Shown: one piece after another, positions 8,457-17,210 of the stretch
How positions within the stretch are numbered: the first letter of the stretch is position 1
Layout: every line of letters begins with the position of its first letter
Origin: Paracoccus wurundjeri
GTDB taxonomy: Bacteria; Pseudomonadota; Alphaproteobacteria; Rhodobacterales; Rhodobacteraceae
NCBI RefSeq assembly: GCF_030678915.1
Contig: NZ_JAUUTZ010000005.1
Location: forward strand, 124,001 to 188,000
DNA length: 64,000 nucleotides
Direction of reading: 5' to 3'
Program-made: the position numbers and the translations under genes
Notes under the pieces: generated by a model
Database searches by the model: none
What the model was told of the DNA's origin: nothing
Seen by the model: only the letters and a program-made list of their open reading frames with translations

Positions 8457-10244
8457 TTAGCGCCCCACCGCGTAGGCCTGCATCAGCCTTGGTGTCGCAG
8501 CGGCTTGCAATGTGCCATCGGAGTGGCGCAGCGCGGCGGTCAGGCGTCCAACGCTCCAGGCTTCGGCAACCGTTACCCCGTGGCCCCGCCGACGCAGCCC
8601 TTCGATCGTTCCGGCACCGATACTTTCCTCGATCACAAGACGGGCAGGATGGGCGTCCCTTGGAAAGAAGGACGCCTGAAAGTGCTGTGAATGAAAAAGC
8701 GGCGCATCTATCCCGGCTTGCAGATCGTAGCCATGATGAACCATGCGCAAAAACCATATCAGCTGCCATTGGTCCTGCTGATCACCGCCCGGCGTCCCGA
8801 AAGCAAGCGCCCGTCCGTCCTCATTGAAAGCCAGCGAGGGCGTCAGAGTCGTGCGCGGACGAGCCCCGGGGCGAAGTGAAGAAGCCAGGCCATCCTCCAG
8901 CCAGAACATCTGCGCACGCGAATTCAACGCGAAGCCCAGTCCCGGAATCACGGGACTTGACTGCAGCCACCCCCCGGATGGCGTCGCCGAAACGATGTTG
9001 CCCCACCGGTCGATCACATCGATATGAACGGTATCGCCTCGCATTTCGGTCAGATGGGCCATCGTGGGCTCGCCGGTCGCGGGATCATCTTCGATGCCGG
9101 ACTGGCGCATGGCGCGTGCAATGGCGGCATCGGCCAGATACTCATAGCCCGGGATACGTCCCGGACGTTGTTCAAGCGAGGCCGCTTCCCCGATCAACGC
9201 AGCGCGTGCGCGACCGTAATCCTCGGATAAAAGCGTCGTCAATGGAATGTCGAAGAAATCGGGATCGCCGAAATAAGCTTCCCGATCCGCCCAGGCGAGT
9301 TTGATTGCCTCTGTTACGGTATGTACGAACTCTTCGCCCAGCGGATCCAGTTTCGCCAGATCGAAGTTACGCAGGATCTGCAATGCCATGAGCAGTACCG
9401 GCCCCTGCCCCCACGGACCGGTTTTGTGAATGCTCCAACCGTGGTAATCAATGGATACCGTGGGCTCCATCCGCGCCTGCCAGCTGGCGATATCATCGCG
9501 GGTAAGCAACGCGGACTGACGCTGCCCGGTGACATCCATGACCCGTGCGGTTTTCAGAAAGGAACCGATGGCGTCGGCCACGAAGCCATTGCGCCAGACC
9601 TGACGGGCGGCATCGATCCGTGCCTCCCGGCTTTCGCCCGTGGCTTCGGACAGGATTCGTTCCCATGTCGCCGCCAGCGCCGGATTCCGGAAGGGCTGAA
9701 GCGGCTGAGGAACCTTGCCGCCCGGTATCCAGACCTCGGCCGACGAAGGCCAATGCTGCTTGAAAAAAGGCTCGAGCCCTTCGATGGTCGATGCCACGCC
9801 CGGCAACAGGGGATGCCCCTCACGCAGATACCATATGGCAGGAGCAAGCACATCCTCCAGTTCCAGCCGGCCATGGTCGCGCAGCAAAAGCATCCAGCCA
9901 TCGAAGGCCCCGGGCACCACCGTCGCCAAAAGGCCCGAGCCGGGAATGAGGTCGATGCCAAGCGCGCGCATCGCCGCGGCGCTGGCCGCTTTCGGGGCAG
10001 TTCCCTGAGCGCAGATTACACTCGGCGTGCCGCCCGACGGGCGAAGCAGGATCGGCAGGTCGCCCGCCGGGCCGTTCAGATGCGGCTCGACCACCTGCAG
10101 CACGAAACCGGTCGCCACCGCGGCATCGAAGGCGTTGCCGCCCTTTTCCAGAATCGACATTCCGACGGCGCTGGCGATCCAGTGGGTGGAGGTGACCACC
10201 CCGAAATTACCGCGGATCTCGGGGCGGGTAGTGAAGCAGACCAT
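8457..10244 (-). CDS. Gamma-glutamyltransferase family protein (first copy)
   Basis: A 595-residue Ntn-hydrolase of the gamma-glutamyltransferase family, made as one chain and cleaved before a catalytic threonine. The TTHxSVVD-equivalent motif reads TVHIDVID, placing the nucleophile at Thr405. The N-terminal motif GNAFDAAVATGF (36-47) and the large-subunit PHLNGPAGD region are present. There is no signal peptide, so it is probably cytoplasmic. AAGGAA sits 6 bases before the ATG. It is the last gene of the operon that also encodes an ABC importer, a racemase-family protein and an M24 enzyme, which suggests it works on an imported gamma-glutamyl or related amide. Homologues in this family can be transferases, hydrolases or cephalosporin acylases, so the exact reaction is uncertain. 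Confidence 0.85.
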   Translation of the reverse strand: MVCFTTRPEIRGNFGVVTSTHWIASAVGMSILEKGGNAFDAAVATGFVLQVVEPHLNGPAGDLPILLRPSGGTPSVICAQGTAPKAASAAAMRALGIDLIPGSGLLATVVPGAFDGWMLLLRDHGRLELEDVLAPAIWYLREGHPLLPGVASTIEGLEPFFKQHWPSSAEVWIPGGKVPQPLQPFRNPALAATWERILSEATGESREARIDAARQVWRNGFVADAIGSFLKTARVMDVTGQRQSALLTRDDIASWQARMEPTVSIDYHGWSIHKTGPWGQGPVLLMALQILRNFDLAKLDPLGEEFVHTVTEAIKLAWADREAYFGDPDFFDIPLTTLLSEDYGRARAALIGEAASLEQRPGRIPGYEYLADAAIARAMRQSGIEDDPATGEPTMAHLTEMRGDTVHIDVIDRWGNIVSATPSGGWLQSSPVIPGLGFALNSRAQMFWLEDGLASSLRPGARPRTTLTPSLAFNEDGRALAFGTPGGDQQDQWQLIWFLRMVHHGYDLQAGIDAPLFHSQHFQASFFPRDAHPARLVIEESIGAGTIEGLRRRGHGVTVAEAWSVGRLTAALRHSDGTLQAAATPRLMQAYAVGR

Positions 10245-10253
10245 GGGAATTCC

Positions 10254-11018
10254 TTACTCTGGGATGAAAGGCTGACGGCGTGCCGTATCATGGGCAAGGC
10301 GCACCAGATGGGTAAAGTCGAAAACCGGAACCGGCACCGCCTTCTGGATCATCGCGGCATAGGGTGGCAACAGCGAGCATTCGAGCAGGATCGCCCCCAG
10401 ATCGGGCGTCTGCGCCGCCAGGCGGCGGGCTACGGATACCGCCTCTTCCTCCTGTCGGTCGACGTCAAGCGTGGTGCGGTCCTGCCATGCGGTGGCCGCA
10501 AATTCGGGACAGCCTTCCATGCCGATCATGGCGCATCGTGCCGGGTCGACGCCCGCCAGCGCGAAATGCGATGGTCCAAGCGCAGAGGCTTCCGCGGTGA
10601 TGATGCCCAGACGACGAGAGGCCGGCAGGCCGGACAGGATGAAGGGAGCCAACAGCAAAGACGAGCTCCAGACCGGGATGGAAACCGCCTCGGCCAACAT
10701 CTGTTGATAAAGAATCGCAAAGCCGCAGGACGTGGTTATGGCCAGGCAGCCTTGCCGTTCCAGTTCCTTCGCCCCCTCGATCCAGGGTGCCGCCAGCCCG
10801 GCCAGACGCTGGCTGCCCGCCGACAATTGCGACGCCATGCGCACCGTCACCTCTCCCGATGCGCCGGGCACCACCCGGTGCAGCACGGGAAAATCGAAAC
10901 TTCGCGCATTGCCGATCGCACCGGGAGGGCGAGGGAAACGCCCTTCAATCATCAGAATACCGACCCGGTAACCGTAAAGATTAGCACCGCCGGCCATCAC
11001 GCGTCCGGATCCACTCAT
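10254..11018 (-). CDS. Aspartate/glutamate/hydantoin racemase-family protein
   Basis: 254 residues of the Asp/Glu/hydantoin racemase superfamily, whose members use two cysteines as acid and base. Both are visible: Cys98 in TTSCGF and Cys214 in LLECSL. The start overlaps the end of the ABC ATPase gene (ATGA at 11015-11018), and the gamma-glutamyltransferase gene starts 9 bases downstream, so it belongs to the same transcript. A plausible role is epimerising an imported amino-acid derivative before cleavage. Maleate isomerases and arylmalonate decarboxylases share the fold and cannot be excluded. Confidence 0.8.
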   Translation of the reverse strand: MSGSGRVMAGGANLYGYRVGILMIEGRFPRPPGAIGNARSFDFPVLHRVVPGASGEVTVRMASQLSAGSQRLAGLAAPWIEGAKELERQGCLAITTSCGFAILYQQMLAEAVSIPVWSSSLLLAPFILSGLPASRRLGIITAEASALGPSHFALAGVDPARCAMIGMEGCPEFAATAWQDRTTLDVDRQEEEAVSVARRLAAQTPDLGAILLECSLLPPYAAMIQKAVPVPVFDFTHLVRLAHDTARRQPFIPE

Positions 11019-11773
11019 GCGGTCATCCCCTCGGCATCCATCAGCATGCGGATATCGTTCGAGGCTTTTTGAAAAGCGGGGTCGGACAAATTTGAGAATG
11101 AACGCGGCCGGGCCACTTCGACATCCACGATATCGGTGATCCTACCCGGCCGGGCGTCCATTACCACCACCCGGTCGGCAAGGAATACTGCCTCGATGAT
11201 GGAATGCGTGACCAGAACGATAGTCTTGCCCGTCTGCATCCAGACACGCTGGATCTCCAGATTCAATTGCTCACGCGTCATCGCGTCCAACGCGCCGAAG
11301 GGCTCATCCATCAGCAGAAGCGAGGGATTGTGGATCAACGCCCGGCAAAGGGCCACGCGCTGCTGCATGCCGCCGGAAAGCTCGTATGGGCGACGCTGCT
11401 CGAATCCTTGCAACCCTGTCAGTTCGATCAACCTGCGCAGTTCCTCTTCCATATCGGGGCGTTGCAGGTGGCGGATTTCCAGTTGCAGGCGGATATTCTG
11501 TTCCACTGTGCGCCATGGAAGCAGGACCGGCGTTTGAAAGGCGATGCCGATACCGTCAGACGGACCGGTTACGGGTTTTCCCGCCACTTCCGCCTTGCCT
11601 TCACTTGGTTCAAGCAGACCGGCGATGATCCGCAGAAGCGTGCTTTTTCCGCAACCCGACTTGCCGACAATCGCAACGAATTCGCCTTCGGTAATACTCA
11701 GATCAATCCCCTCAAGGGCCCGGAAACTCTCGAAACTCTTTCCGATGCCGCGAAGCGCGATGGACTGACTCAT
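11015..11773 (-). CDS. ABC transporter ATP-binding protein (SsuB/TauB/NrtD type)
   Basis: 252-residue ATPase of the nitrate/sulfonate/taurine (NitT/TauT) importer class. Walker A is GKSGCGKST (about 37-45), the signature LSGGMQQR, and Walker B LLLMDEP. The unusual D-loop run GALDAMTREQLNLEIQRVW is typical of the class. Its ATG shares a base with the stop of the binding-protein gene (TAATG at 11771-11775). Together with that protein and the permease at 12825-13598 it makes a complete importer. Confidence 0.92.
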   Translation of the reverse strand: MSQSIALRGIGKSFESFRALEGIDLSITEGEFVAIVGKSGCGKSTLLRIIAGLLEPSEGKAEVAGKPVTGPSDGIGIAFQTPVLLPWRTVEQNIRLQLEIRHLQRPDMEEELRRLIELTGLQGFEQRRPYELSGGMQQRVALCRALIHNPSLLLMDEPFGALDAMTREQLNLEIQRVWMQTGKTIVLVTHSIIEAVFLADRVVVMDARPGRITDIVDVEVARPRSFSNLSDPAFQKASNDIRMLMDAEGMTA

Positions 11774-12777
11774 TACCTTTCTCCGACAAATTCGTTTGTA
11801 TAGAACGTATCCACCGGAAGCTCGCGCGGAAGCCCCACATAATTGAACATCACATCCTGTGTCGCCTCCCAGTCAGAGGCTTCCATCCAGCCGAAAGGTT
11901 TGCCTTCGGTGGCCTCTGTCGTCAGGCTGGGAAAGGTCAGCTTCAACTGGTGCAACAGAATATCGCGGTTGCGCTCTTGCTCGGGCAGGGCGGCGATCAA
12001 CGCATCGACTGCCGCCTCGGGGTCGGCCTGCGCCATCTCGAAACCTTTTGCGGTCGCGGCCACAAAGGCGGCCACCGCTTCGGGGTTATCGGCAAGGAAA
12101 TCGGTGTTGGCGACCAGACCGTTATTCATCTGCTCGATGCCATAATCCGACATCGGGAAATAGTGGACCGGCATTCCCGCGGCCTCCAGCTGCGCGACCT
12201 GCACATTGTAATTGGCGGGGATCGCATCTGCGCGGCCCTGAAGCAAAAGCGTGTTCTTCGCCGCAGTCGCGGGATTGATGACCGATATGCTGTCGGGATC
12301 GACATTTTCGCTTGCGAGCAATGCCGGAAAAACAAGCCCGGTGCTTTCCGCAGGTCCGTAGGCCACCACCTTGCCCGCCAGTTCGGTCGGAGAGTTGATC
12401 GGCGCATCCTTCGGAGAAATGACGCACATCACATTCGACAACACCCGCGCCACGGCGATGACGGGCATGCCTTTCTCTACTCCCTGAACCATCGTGCCGA
12501 AATCCACGAAACCAATGGGATCCGCTCCTTGCGCGATAAGCTGCACAACGGTCGCGGAGCCCTGCCCTTCGCCAATGGTCACATCCAGCCCGGCTTCCTT
12601 ATAAAACCCCTCTTGCAGCGCAAGATAGAACGGTGCGTGCGAGCCATAGATCGACCAGTCCAGCCGAAAGCTGATCGGCGTCGTTTCCTGCGCCTGCAAG
12701 GCGCCGGCATTGCCGCCCAGTAGCCCAAATGCGATTGCGGCACCCATCATAAAGCGACGTGTCAGTATCGGTTTCAT
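11773..12777 (-). CDS. NitT/TauT-type periplasmic substrate-binding protein
   Basis: About 334 residues. It has a Tat-like or Sec signal (ILTRRFMMGAAIAFGLLG) ending near ALQAQE, followed by an NMT1/ThiY-like periplasmic binding domain (SFRLDWSIYGSHAPFYLA). Such proteins bind small organic ligands such as pyrimidine precursors, taurine, aliphatic sulfonates or hydroxymethylpyrimidine. The frame is open far upstream but only by overlapping the permease gene. AGGAG is 8 bases before the ATG at 12777, and another ATG lies at 12783. The enzymes in the operon point to an amide or amino-acid derivative as ligand. Confidence 0.88.
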   Translation of the reverse strand: MKPILTRRFMMGAAIAFGLLGGNAGALQAQETTPISFRLDWSIYGSHAPFYLALQEGFYKEAGLDVTIGEGQGSATVVQLIAQGADPIGFVDFGTMVQGVEKGMPVIAVARVLSNVMCVISPKDAPINSPTELAGKVVAYGPAESTGLVFPALLASENVDPDSISVINPATAAKNTLLLQGRADAIPANYNVQVAQLEAAGMPVHYFPMSDYGIEQMNNGLVANTDFLADNPEAVAAFVAATAKGFEMAQADPEAAVDALIAALPEQERNRDILLHQLKLTFPSLTTEATEGKPFGWMEASDWEATQDVMFNYVGLPRELPVDTFYTNEFVGER

Positions 12778-12824
12778 ATTCATCTCTCCTGTCGGTTTTC
12801 TTGTTTTGATTTTGGGCAAACCGG

Positions 12825-13598
12825 TCACAGCCGGTCCTTCAGGCGAACGGTGGCGTGCCAGGGGATCATCATCTTCTCCAGCCATTCGACGCTGTAATAC
12901 AGCACCACCCCGATCACGGTCAGGCAGATCAGCACGGCGAAGAGCAATGAGGTATCCAGCGACGCATTGGCCTGAAGCAGCAGATAGCCAAGGCCCTGCG
13001 TCGCTCCGACCCATTCCGCGATGACCGCGCCGACGATTGAAAAGGCCACCGAAACCTTGATGCCGGCGAAGATCGAGGGCAAGGCCATAGGCAGGCGGAA
13101 CTTCCAGAATTTCTGTAATCGCGACGCTTTCATGCTGTCGGCCAATTCGATCATCTCGCTTTCGATAGAGCGCAGCCCAACGACCGACGAGATCAGCACA
13201 GGAAAGAAGGCCACAAGAAAGGTCACGCCAATTTTCGGGCCCATGCCCAGGCCGAACCACACGGTGATAAGCGGAGCCAGCGCCACCTTGGGAAAGGTTT
13301 GCGACAGCACAAGCCAGGGCATCAGCGTTCTATCCAGGATTTTCGACGAAACGAGCGCAATCGCCAGCGGAATGCCGATGACAATCGACAGGAAAAACCC
13401 CGCCAGACTGATAAAGGTGGTCACTCCGCTGTGCCACATCAGATAACCGAAATCGCCGGTCAGCCGGTCGAACACATCATGAGGAGAAGGCAGCAGGTAA
13501 GGCGGCAGATGAAGCAGGTAGACCCCGGCAAGCCATGCGCCAACCAGAAGCATCAGCATAGCGGCGGGATAGAGGGTATCCTTGAGAAGATCTTTCAT
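12825..13598 (-). CDS. ABC transporter permease (SsuC/TauC type)
   Basis: 257-residue BPD_transp_1 family permease with about six hydrophobic helices. The EAA loop region (LADSMKASRLQKFWKFRLP, about 146-164) contacts the ATPase. It lies between the M24 enzyme gene (23 bases upstream) and the binding-protein gene, on the same strand. It forms the inner-membrane channel of the importer. Confidence 0.9.
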   Translation of the reverse strand: MKDLLKDTLYPAAMLMLLVGAWLAGVYLLHLPPYLLPSPHDVFDRLTGDFGYLMWHSGVTTFISLAGFFLSIVIGIPLAIALVSSKILDRTLMPWLVLSQTFPKVALAPLITVWFGLGMGPKIGVTFLVAFFPVLISSVVGLRSIESEMIELADSMKASRLQKFWKFRLPMALPSIFAGIKVSVAFSIVGAVIAEWVGATQGLGYLLLQANASLDTSLLFAVLICLTVIGVVLYYSVEWLEKMMIPWHATVRLKDRL

Positions 13599-13621
13599 CG
13601 CCTGTCCTTCCTTTTGCGGCC

Positions 13622-14797
13622 TTAGCCCGCGGTCAGCAGTTCCCGCGGGCTGTTTGCGAAGCAGCGCGCGCCTTCGGACGTCACGGCGAAGGTTTCCGAC
13701 ACCACCAGCCCATATTCGTCACGCCATAGCGCGGGAATAATATGGAAGGTCATGTTTTCTTCCATCACCGTAGTGTCGCCTGCGCGCACCGAACAGGTCA
13801 GTTCACCCCAGGTCGGTGGAAATCCGATACCTACAGGATAGCCCAGCCGGCCTTCCTTCTCGATGCCATGCCGCTTTACCACCCTATCCCATGCTGCATA
13901 TACGTCCTGCAGTTCCACGCCCGGGCGGACGCTGTCCAAAGCGGCCTCCAGCCCCTCGCGAATGATTTTTACGGTTTCGACCAGTTCGGGCCGGGGATCG
14001 CCCACCATCACGCAACGCGATAACGGCGAATGGTACCGGTGTCGGATTCCACCCATTTCGATATAGAATATCTCACCCTCGACCAGTGGTGCGTCGGTCC
14101 AGCTCAGATGCGGGGCAGACGCGATCTCGCCCACCATGGCATTCGGGGGCTTACAAGGGAAAGTCCCGCCGAATTCCGCGGTCCCGGCGGTCGTGACACG
14201 GTAAAGCTCGGCCATCACCTCGCATTGCCGCACACCGGGCCGCACCAGCCTTCGCGCCGCATCCATCGCGGCGGTAGCGATCTGGCCCGCCTGCGACATG
14301 AACTCGATCTCCTGCGGGGATTTCACCATCCGGCAGCGATTGACCAGCAGAAATCCGTCGGCGAATTCGCCCTGGCCCAGCCCTTCGGTCAGGATCCTGT
14401 TCCATTTCGCGGTATAGTAATAATCATCCTGCTCGGCGGCGATGCGGCCTTTCTCAAGCCCGCGCTCTTTCATCACCTCGACCAAATACTGCATCGGATG
14501 CAGATCCGCAGAGCCGACATATTTGTCGGGATAGGCGACGACATTTTCTTCCGAAAGATAGGCGGTGAACTTCGCACCCACGGCATCCATCTTGCGCCCG
14601 AACCAGAACGGCTCCTCTGCGTCCAGCGCCACCACGACCATCTGCGGAGTATAAAATGACCAGCCGTCATATCCCGTCAACCAGAACTGGTTGGCAGGGT
14701 TGGAAACCAACAGGACGTCGAAACCTGCCTTACGCATGGCTTCCTTGGTACGGCTGACTCGCCGACGATATTCATCATGTTCGAAAATCAGGTTCAT
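13622..14797 (-). CDS. M24 'pita-bread' family enzyme, creatinase/ectoine-hydrolase (DoeA)-like
   Basis: A 391-residue protein with an N-terminal creatinase domain (LVSNPANQFWLTGYDGWSF, about 30-48) and a C-terminal M24 domain. The place where M24 aminopeptidases carry the first metal-binding Asp reads IEMGGIRHRYHSPLSR, and the second Asp site also looks substituted. The fold is therefore probably used without the di-metal centre, as in creatinase and ectoine hydrolase. The N-terminus strongly recalls DoeA/EutD, which opens the ectoine ring, but doeB, doeC or doeD genes are not seen here. It is the first gene of the operon and lies opposite a LysR regulator. Ectoine hydrolysis is possible; cleavage of another cyclic or N-acyl compound is equally compatible. 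Confidence 0.78.
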   Translation of the reverse strand: MNLIFEHDEYRRRVSRTKEAMRKAGFDVLLVSNPANQFWLTGYDGWSFYTPQMVVVALDAEEPFWFGRKMDAVGAKFTAYLSEENVVAYPDKYVGSADLHPMQYLVEVMKERGLEKGRIAAEQDDYYYTAKWNRILTEGLGQGEFADGFLLVNRCRMVKSPQEIEFMSQAGQIATAAMDAARRLVRPGVRQCEVMAELYRVTTAGTAEFGGTFPCKPPNAMVGEIASAPHLSWTDAPLVEGEIFYIEMGGIRHRYHSPLSRCVMVGDPRPELVETVKIIREGLEAALDSVRPGVELQDVYAAWDRVVKRHGIEKEGRLGYPVGIGFPPTWGELTCSVRAGDTTVMEENMTFHIIPALWRDEYGLVVSETFAVTSEGARCFANSPRELLTAG

Positions 14798-14889
14798 TCA
14801 TCGCCTTCCTTCGTTTTGACCAAAGTCGAACCCGGGAAAGGCCATGCTGTCTATTGAAAGATATTCACGGATATCATAACCATTTTGGA

Positions 14890-15798
14890 ATGCTTTATCC
14901 AAACCTGCGTCATCTCGAGATTTTTCTGTCGCTCTGCGAGTCGGGCACAGTGACAAAAACCGCTCAACGCCTGAATATTACGCAGCCGGCAGTCAGCAAG
15001 GCGATTTCCTCGCTGGAGGAAATGATCCAGATTCGCCTGTTCGAGCGGCGGCGCAATCGCCTGCATCTCACCGCCAATGGCCGGCAAATCCGTGACGAGG
15101 CGGAACGTTTACTGAATCAGGTAAACGCCTTCGGAACCGAGATCGAGGCCCTGCAAACCGCACGTCGAGGCAGCGTCAGCATATTGGCTATTCCATCCCT
15201 GGCGGCGGGTGCGGTGGCGCGGGCAGTAGGTGATTTTTCCGTCAGTCATCCCGGGATTCATGTGCGCTTTGGCCTGGCCATGTCACATGAGGTAAGCGGG
15301 ATGGTGGCACAGAATCGGGTGGATGTCGGACTTGTCCATGGCTCAAGCGGTCTGCCCGGTTTGCAGGAGACTTTCGTCGCCGAGACTCATGTGCAATGCC
15401 TTATGGCCGCGACCCATCCGCTCGCGCAGCGCGGCGCTTTGGGTCCGGCAGATCTGGTGCATTACCCGCTGATCTCTTTCGATGCCGTGGCCCCGCTTAG
15501 CGCACAAATCCGCGAATCCTTCACCCGTGAAGGGCTGCGCCCAACCATCCGCGCGGAAATCAACGCCGCGCTTCTTGCAATCCAGGCGGTACGAGAGGAA
15601 ATGATTGCTTTCGTGGATCCGTTTTCCATCGACCCCGGCCCAGATCTCGTATTGCGCCCGTTTCAGCCACGGATTGCGCTGGCAATCCATATCGTCACGC
15701 CATTAAACAAGACGCCATCCCTGCCGGTAGCCGCTTTCTGCGAAACGGTGCGTCATGCAATCTTCCGCGCCGTAACGCGGCGCGATGCATCCGGCTGA
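14890..15798 (+). CDS. LysR-family transcriptional regulator, divergent from the M24/ABC/ggt operon
   Basis: 302 residues. The N-terminal winged helix (LRHLEIFLSLCESGTVTKTAQRLNITQPAVSKAISSLEE, split over residues 6-44) is followed by a LysR substrate-binding domain. The frame opens with a TTG at 14854, but the ATG at 14890 gives the normal family N-terminus. Only 92 bases separate it from the divergent M24 gene, the classic layout for a LysR protein controlling the neighbouring operon. The inducer is presumably the imported substrate. Confidence 0.9.
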   Translation: MLYPNLRHLEIFLSLCESGTVTKTAQRLNITQPAVSKAISSLEEMIQIRLFERRRNRLHLTANGRQIRDEAERLLNQVNAFGTEIEALQTARRGSVSILAIPSLAAGAVARAVGDFSVSHPGIHVRFGLAMSHEVSGMVAQNRVDVGLVHGSSGLPGLQETFVAETHVQCLMAATHPLAQRGALGPADLVHYPLISFDAVAPLSAQIRESFTREGLRPTIRAEINAALLAIQAVREEMIAFVDPFSIDPGPDLVLRPFQPRIALAIHIVTPLNKTPSLPVAAFCETVRHAIFRAVTRRDASG

Positions 15799-15992
15799 TC
15801 TTACCGCGTCATTAATATGGATTGGGCCGGGCCCCATCAGTGAACGACAGCAGGAATCCTGCCGCGGCACCACAGAAAAACTATCCTTTCAATAACTTGA
15901 AGGCATTACCGCCCCCTTGGATGCTCAGGACCAAAATCGCCACGCCGCTTCGCCTCCTGAACCGTATCCAAAGCTGCGCCGCGCAATGCCCG

Positions 15993-17210
15993 CTATTCCT
16001 CTCGCCTCAAAAGTTCCAACGAAATGGCGGCTGCCATTGCCTCATTCCCTGCCGCGCCCGGATGCAGCCGGTCTCCACTGTCATAGGAAGGGTTCAGCCG
16101 CGATGGATCATCCGGATCGCGCAACACGGCGTCGAAATCGACCAGCGCATCGACCAGATCGGTCTTCCGCAACCAGTCGTTGAATTCACGGCGAAGCGCA
16201 TCTTTCCCGACACTCCAATAGGTGGCTGCAAGCGGCGTGTCGGGCAGCGCGCCGCGAAATGGCGGGACCGTTCCCACGATCAGACGCACACCCTGCGCCT
16301 TGCTCTTCGCGGCAACAGCGGCAATGCCTGCCTGAAGACGTTCAAGCGTCATCGGGGTTTCGTCGGGTGCAAAGGGCGAACCGGGCCAGGCGATATCGTT
16401 GGTGCCAATCAGAAGCACCACAGCGTCGATTCCCGGCACGGCGAAAGCATCGCGGTCGATCCGCGCCAGAATGCTTTCTCCCATCCCGTCCGAAAGCAGC
16501 CGGCCACCGGATATACCGGCATTGATCACCGCGACGCCTTCCGGGACAAGCCGCCGGGCCAGGAAATCCGGCCAGCGCACATCCTCGTTCATCGCCGCAC
16601 CATTGCCATCGGTAATGGAATCCCCCATCGCGGCCACGACCATCTCGGCCGGACGGTCGGTCAGCACATTGGCAAGGGTCACGCGGGCGGTGATCTCTTC
16701 TTCAATGCGATTCCCGTCCAGCACGAAACCCGTTTCGCGCGCGTCCCAATGGAAATCCTGCGCGACCGCGTCCTTGCCATAGCGCAGGGTAACCGCAAGG
16801 CGCTGGCCCGCCCTGACCGGCAGCGCCACCGGGTCAGAGACGATCCGCGCTCCCGGCGGTATGATCACCTTGGGCTTGCCACCGAAGAGAACGGGCAGTT
16901 CCCGCCCCTCCAGCATGGCGCCTTCACCGCCGGGCGCCACCATGACGGCATCGACCGGCAAGGGTTTGGTGCCGTAACTGTTCGACAGGGTGATGCGCAG
17001 GCTGTCACCGCCCCAGGCAAGGGTCAGGGGCTGGCGAACGGTTTTCCCCGCAATACTGTCGGGCAGGCCGGTGGGAAAATCGAATTCGGTATTCCAGACC
17101 GCTTCCGGGCTCGCAGCCCAGGCCGGAACCCATTCCCGCGGCTGGGCCGATACGGTTCCGGCGGTCAGGGTGAGTAGCATCGCGGTAATCGTTGTTGCGA
17201 TCGGTTTCAT
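15993..17210 (-). CDS. Secreted SGNH/GDSL-family hydrolase
   Basis: A 405-residue lipase/esterase-like protein with a signal peptide (MKPIATTITAMLLTLTAG, cleavage near VSAQP). The SGNH blocks are in order: AMGDSITDG (block I, Ser), NAGISGG (block II, Gly), LIGTNDIAW (block III, Asn) and DRLHPGAAG (block V, Asp-His). Family members hydrolyse acyl esters on lipids, carbohydrates or peptidoglycan; the substrate here is not evident. Its ATG overlaps the stop of the upstream MFS gene (ATGA at 17207-17210). The longer open frame lies inside the MFS gene and is not used. Confidence 0.87.
   Translation of the reverse strand: MKPIATTITAMLLTLTAGTVSAQPREWVPAWAASPEAVWNTEFDFPTGLPDSIAGKTVRQPLTLAWGGDSLRITLSNSYGTKPLPVDAVMVAPGGEGAMLEGRELPVLFGGKPKVIIPPGARIVSDPVALPVRAGQRLAVTLRYGKDAVAQDFHWDARETGFVLDGNRIEEEITARVTLANVLTDRPAEMVVAAMGDSITDGNGAAMNEDVRWPDFLARRLVPEGVAVINAGISGGRLLSDGMGESILARIDRDAFAVPGIDAVVLLIGTNDIAWPGSPFAPDETPMTLERLQAGIAAVAAKSKAQGVRLIVGTVPPFRGALPDTPLAATYWSVGKDALRREFNDWLRKTDLVDALVDFDAVLRDPDDPSRLNPSYDSGDRLHPGAAGNEAMAAAISLELLRREE

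Noticed and set aside
9321-11072. A 583-codon plus-strand frame opposite the first ggt, the racemase and the ABC ATPase genes
   Set aside because: It runs across three recognisable genes on the other strand and has no recognisable domain.
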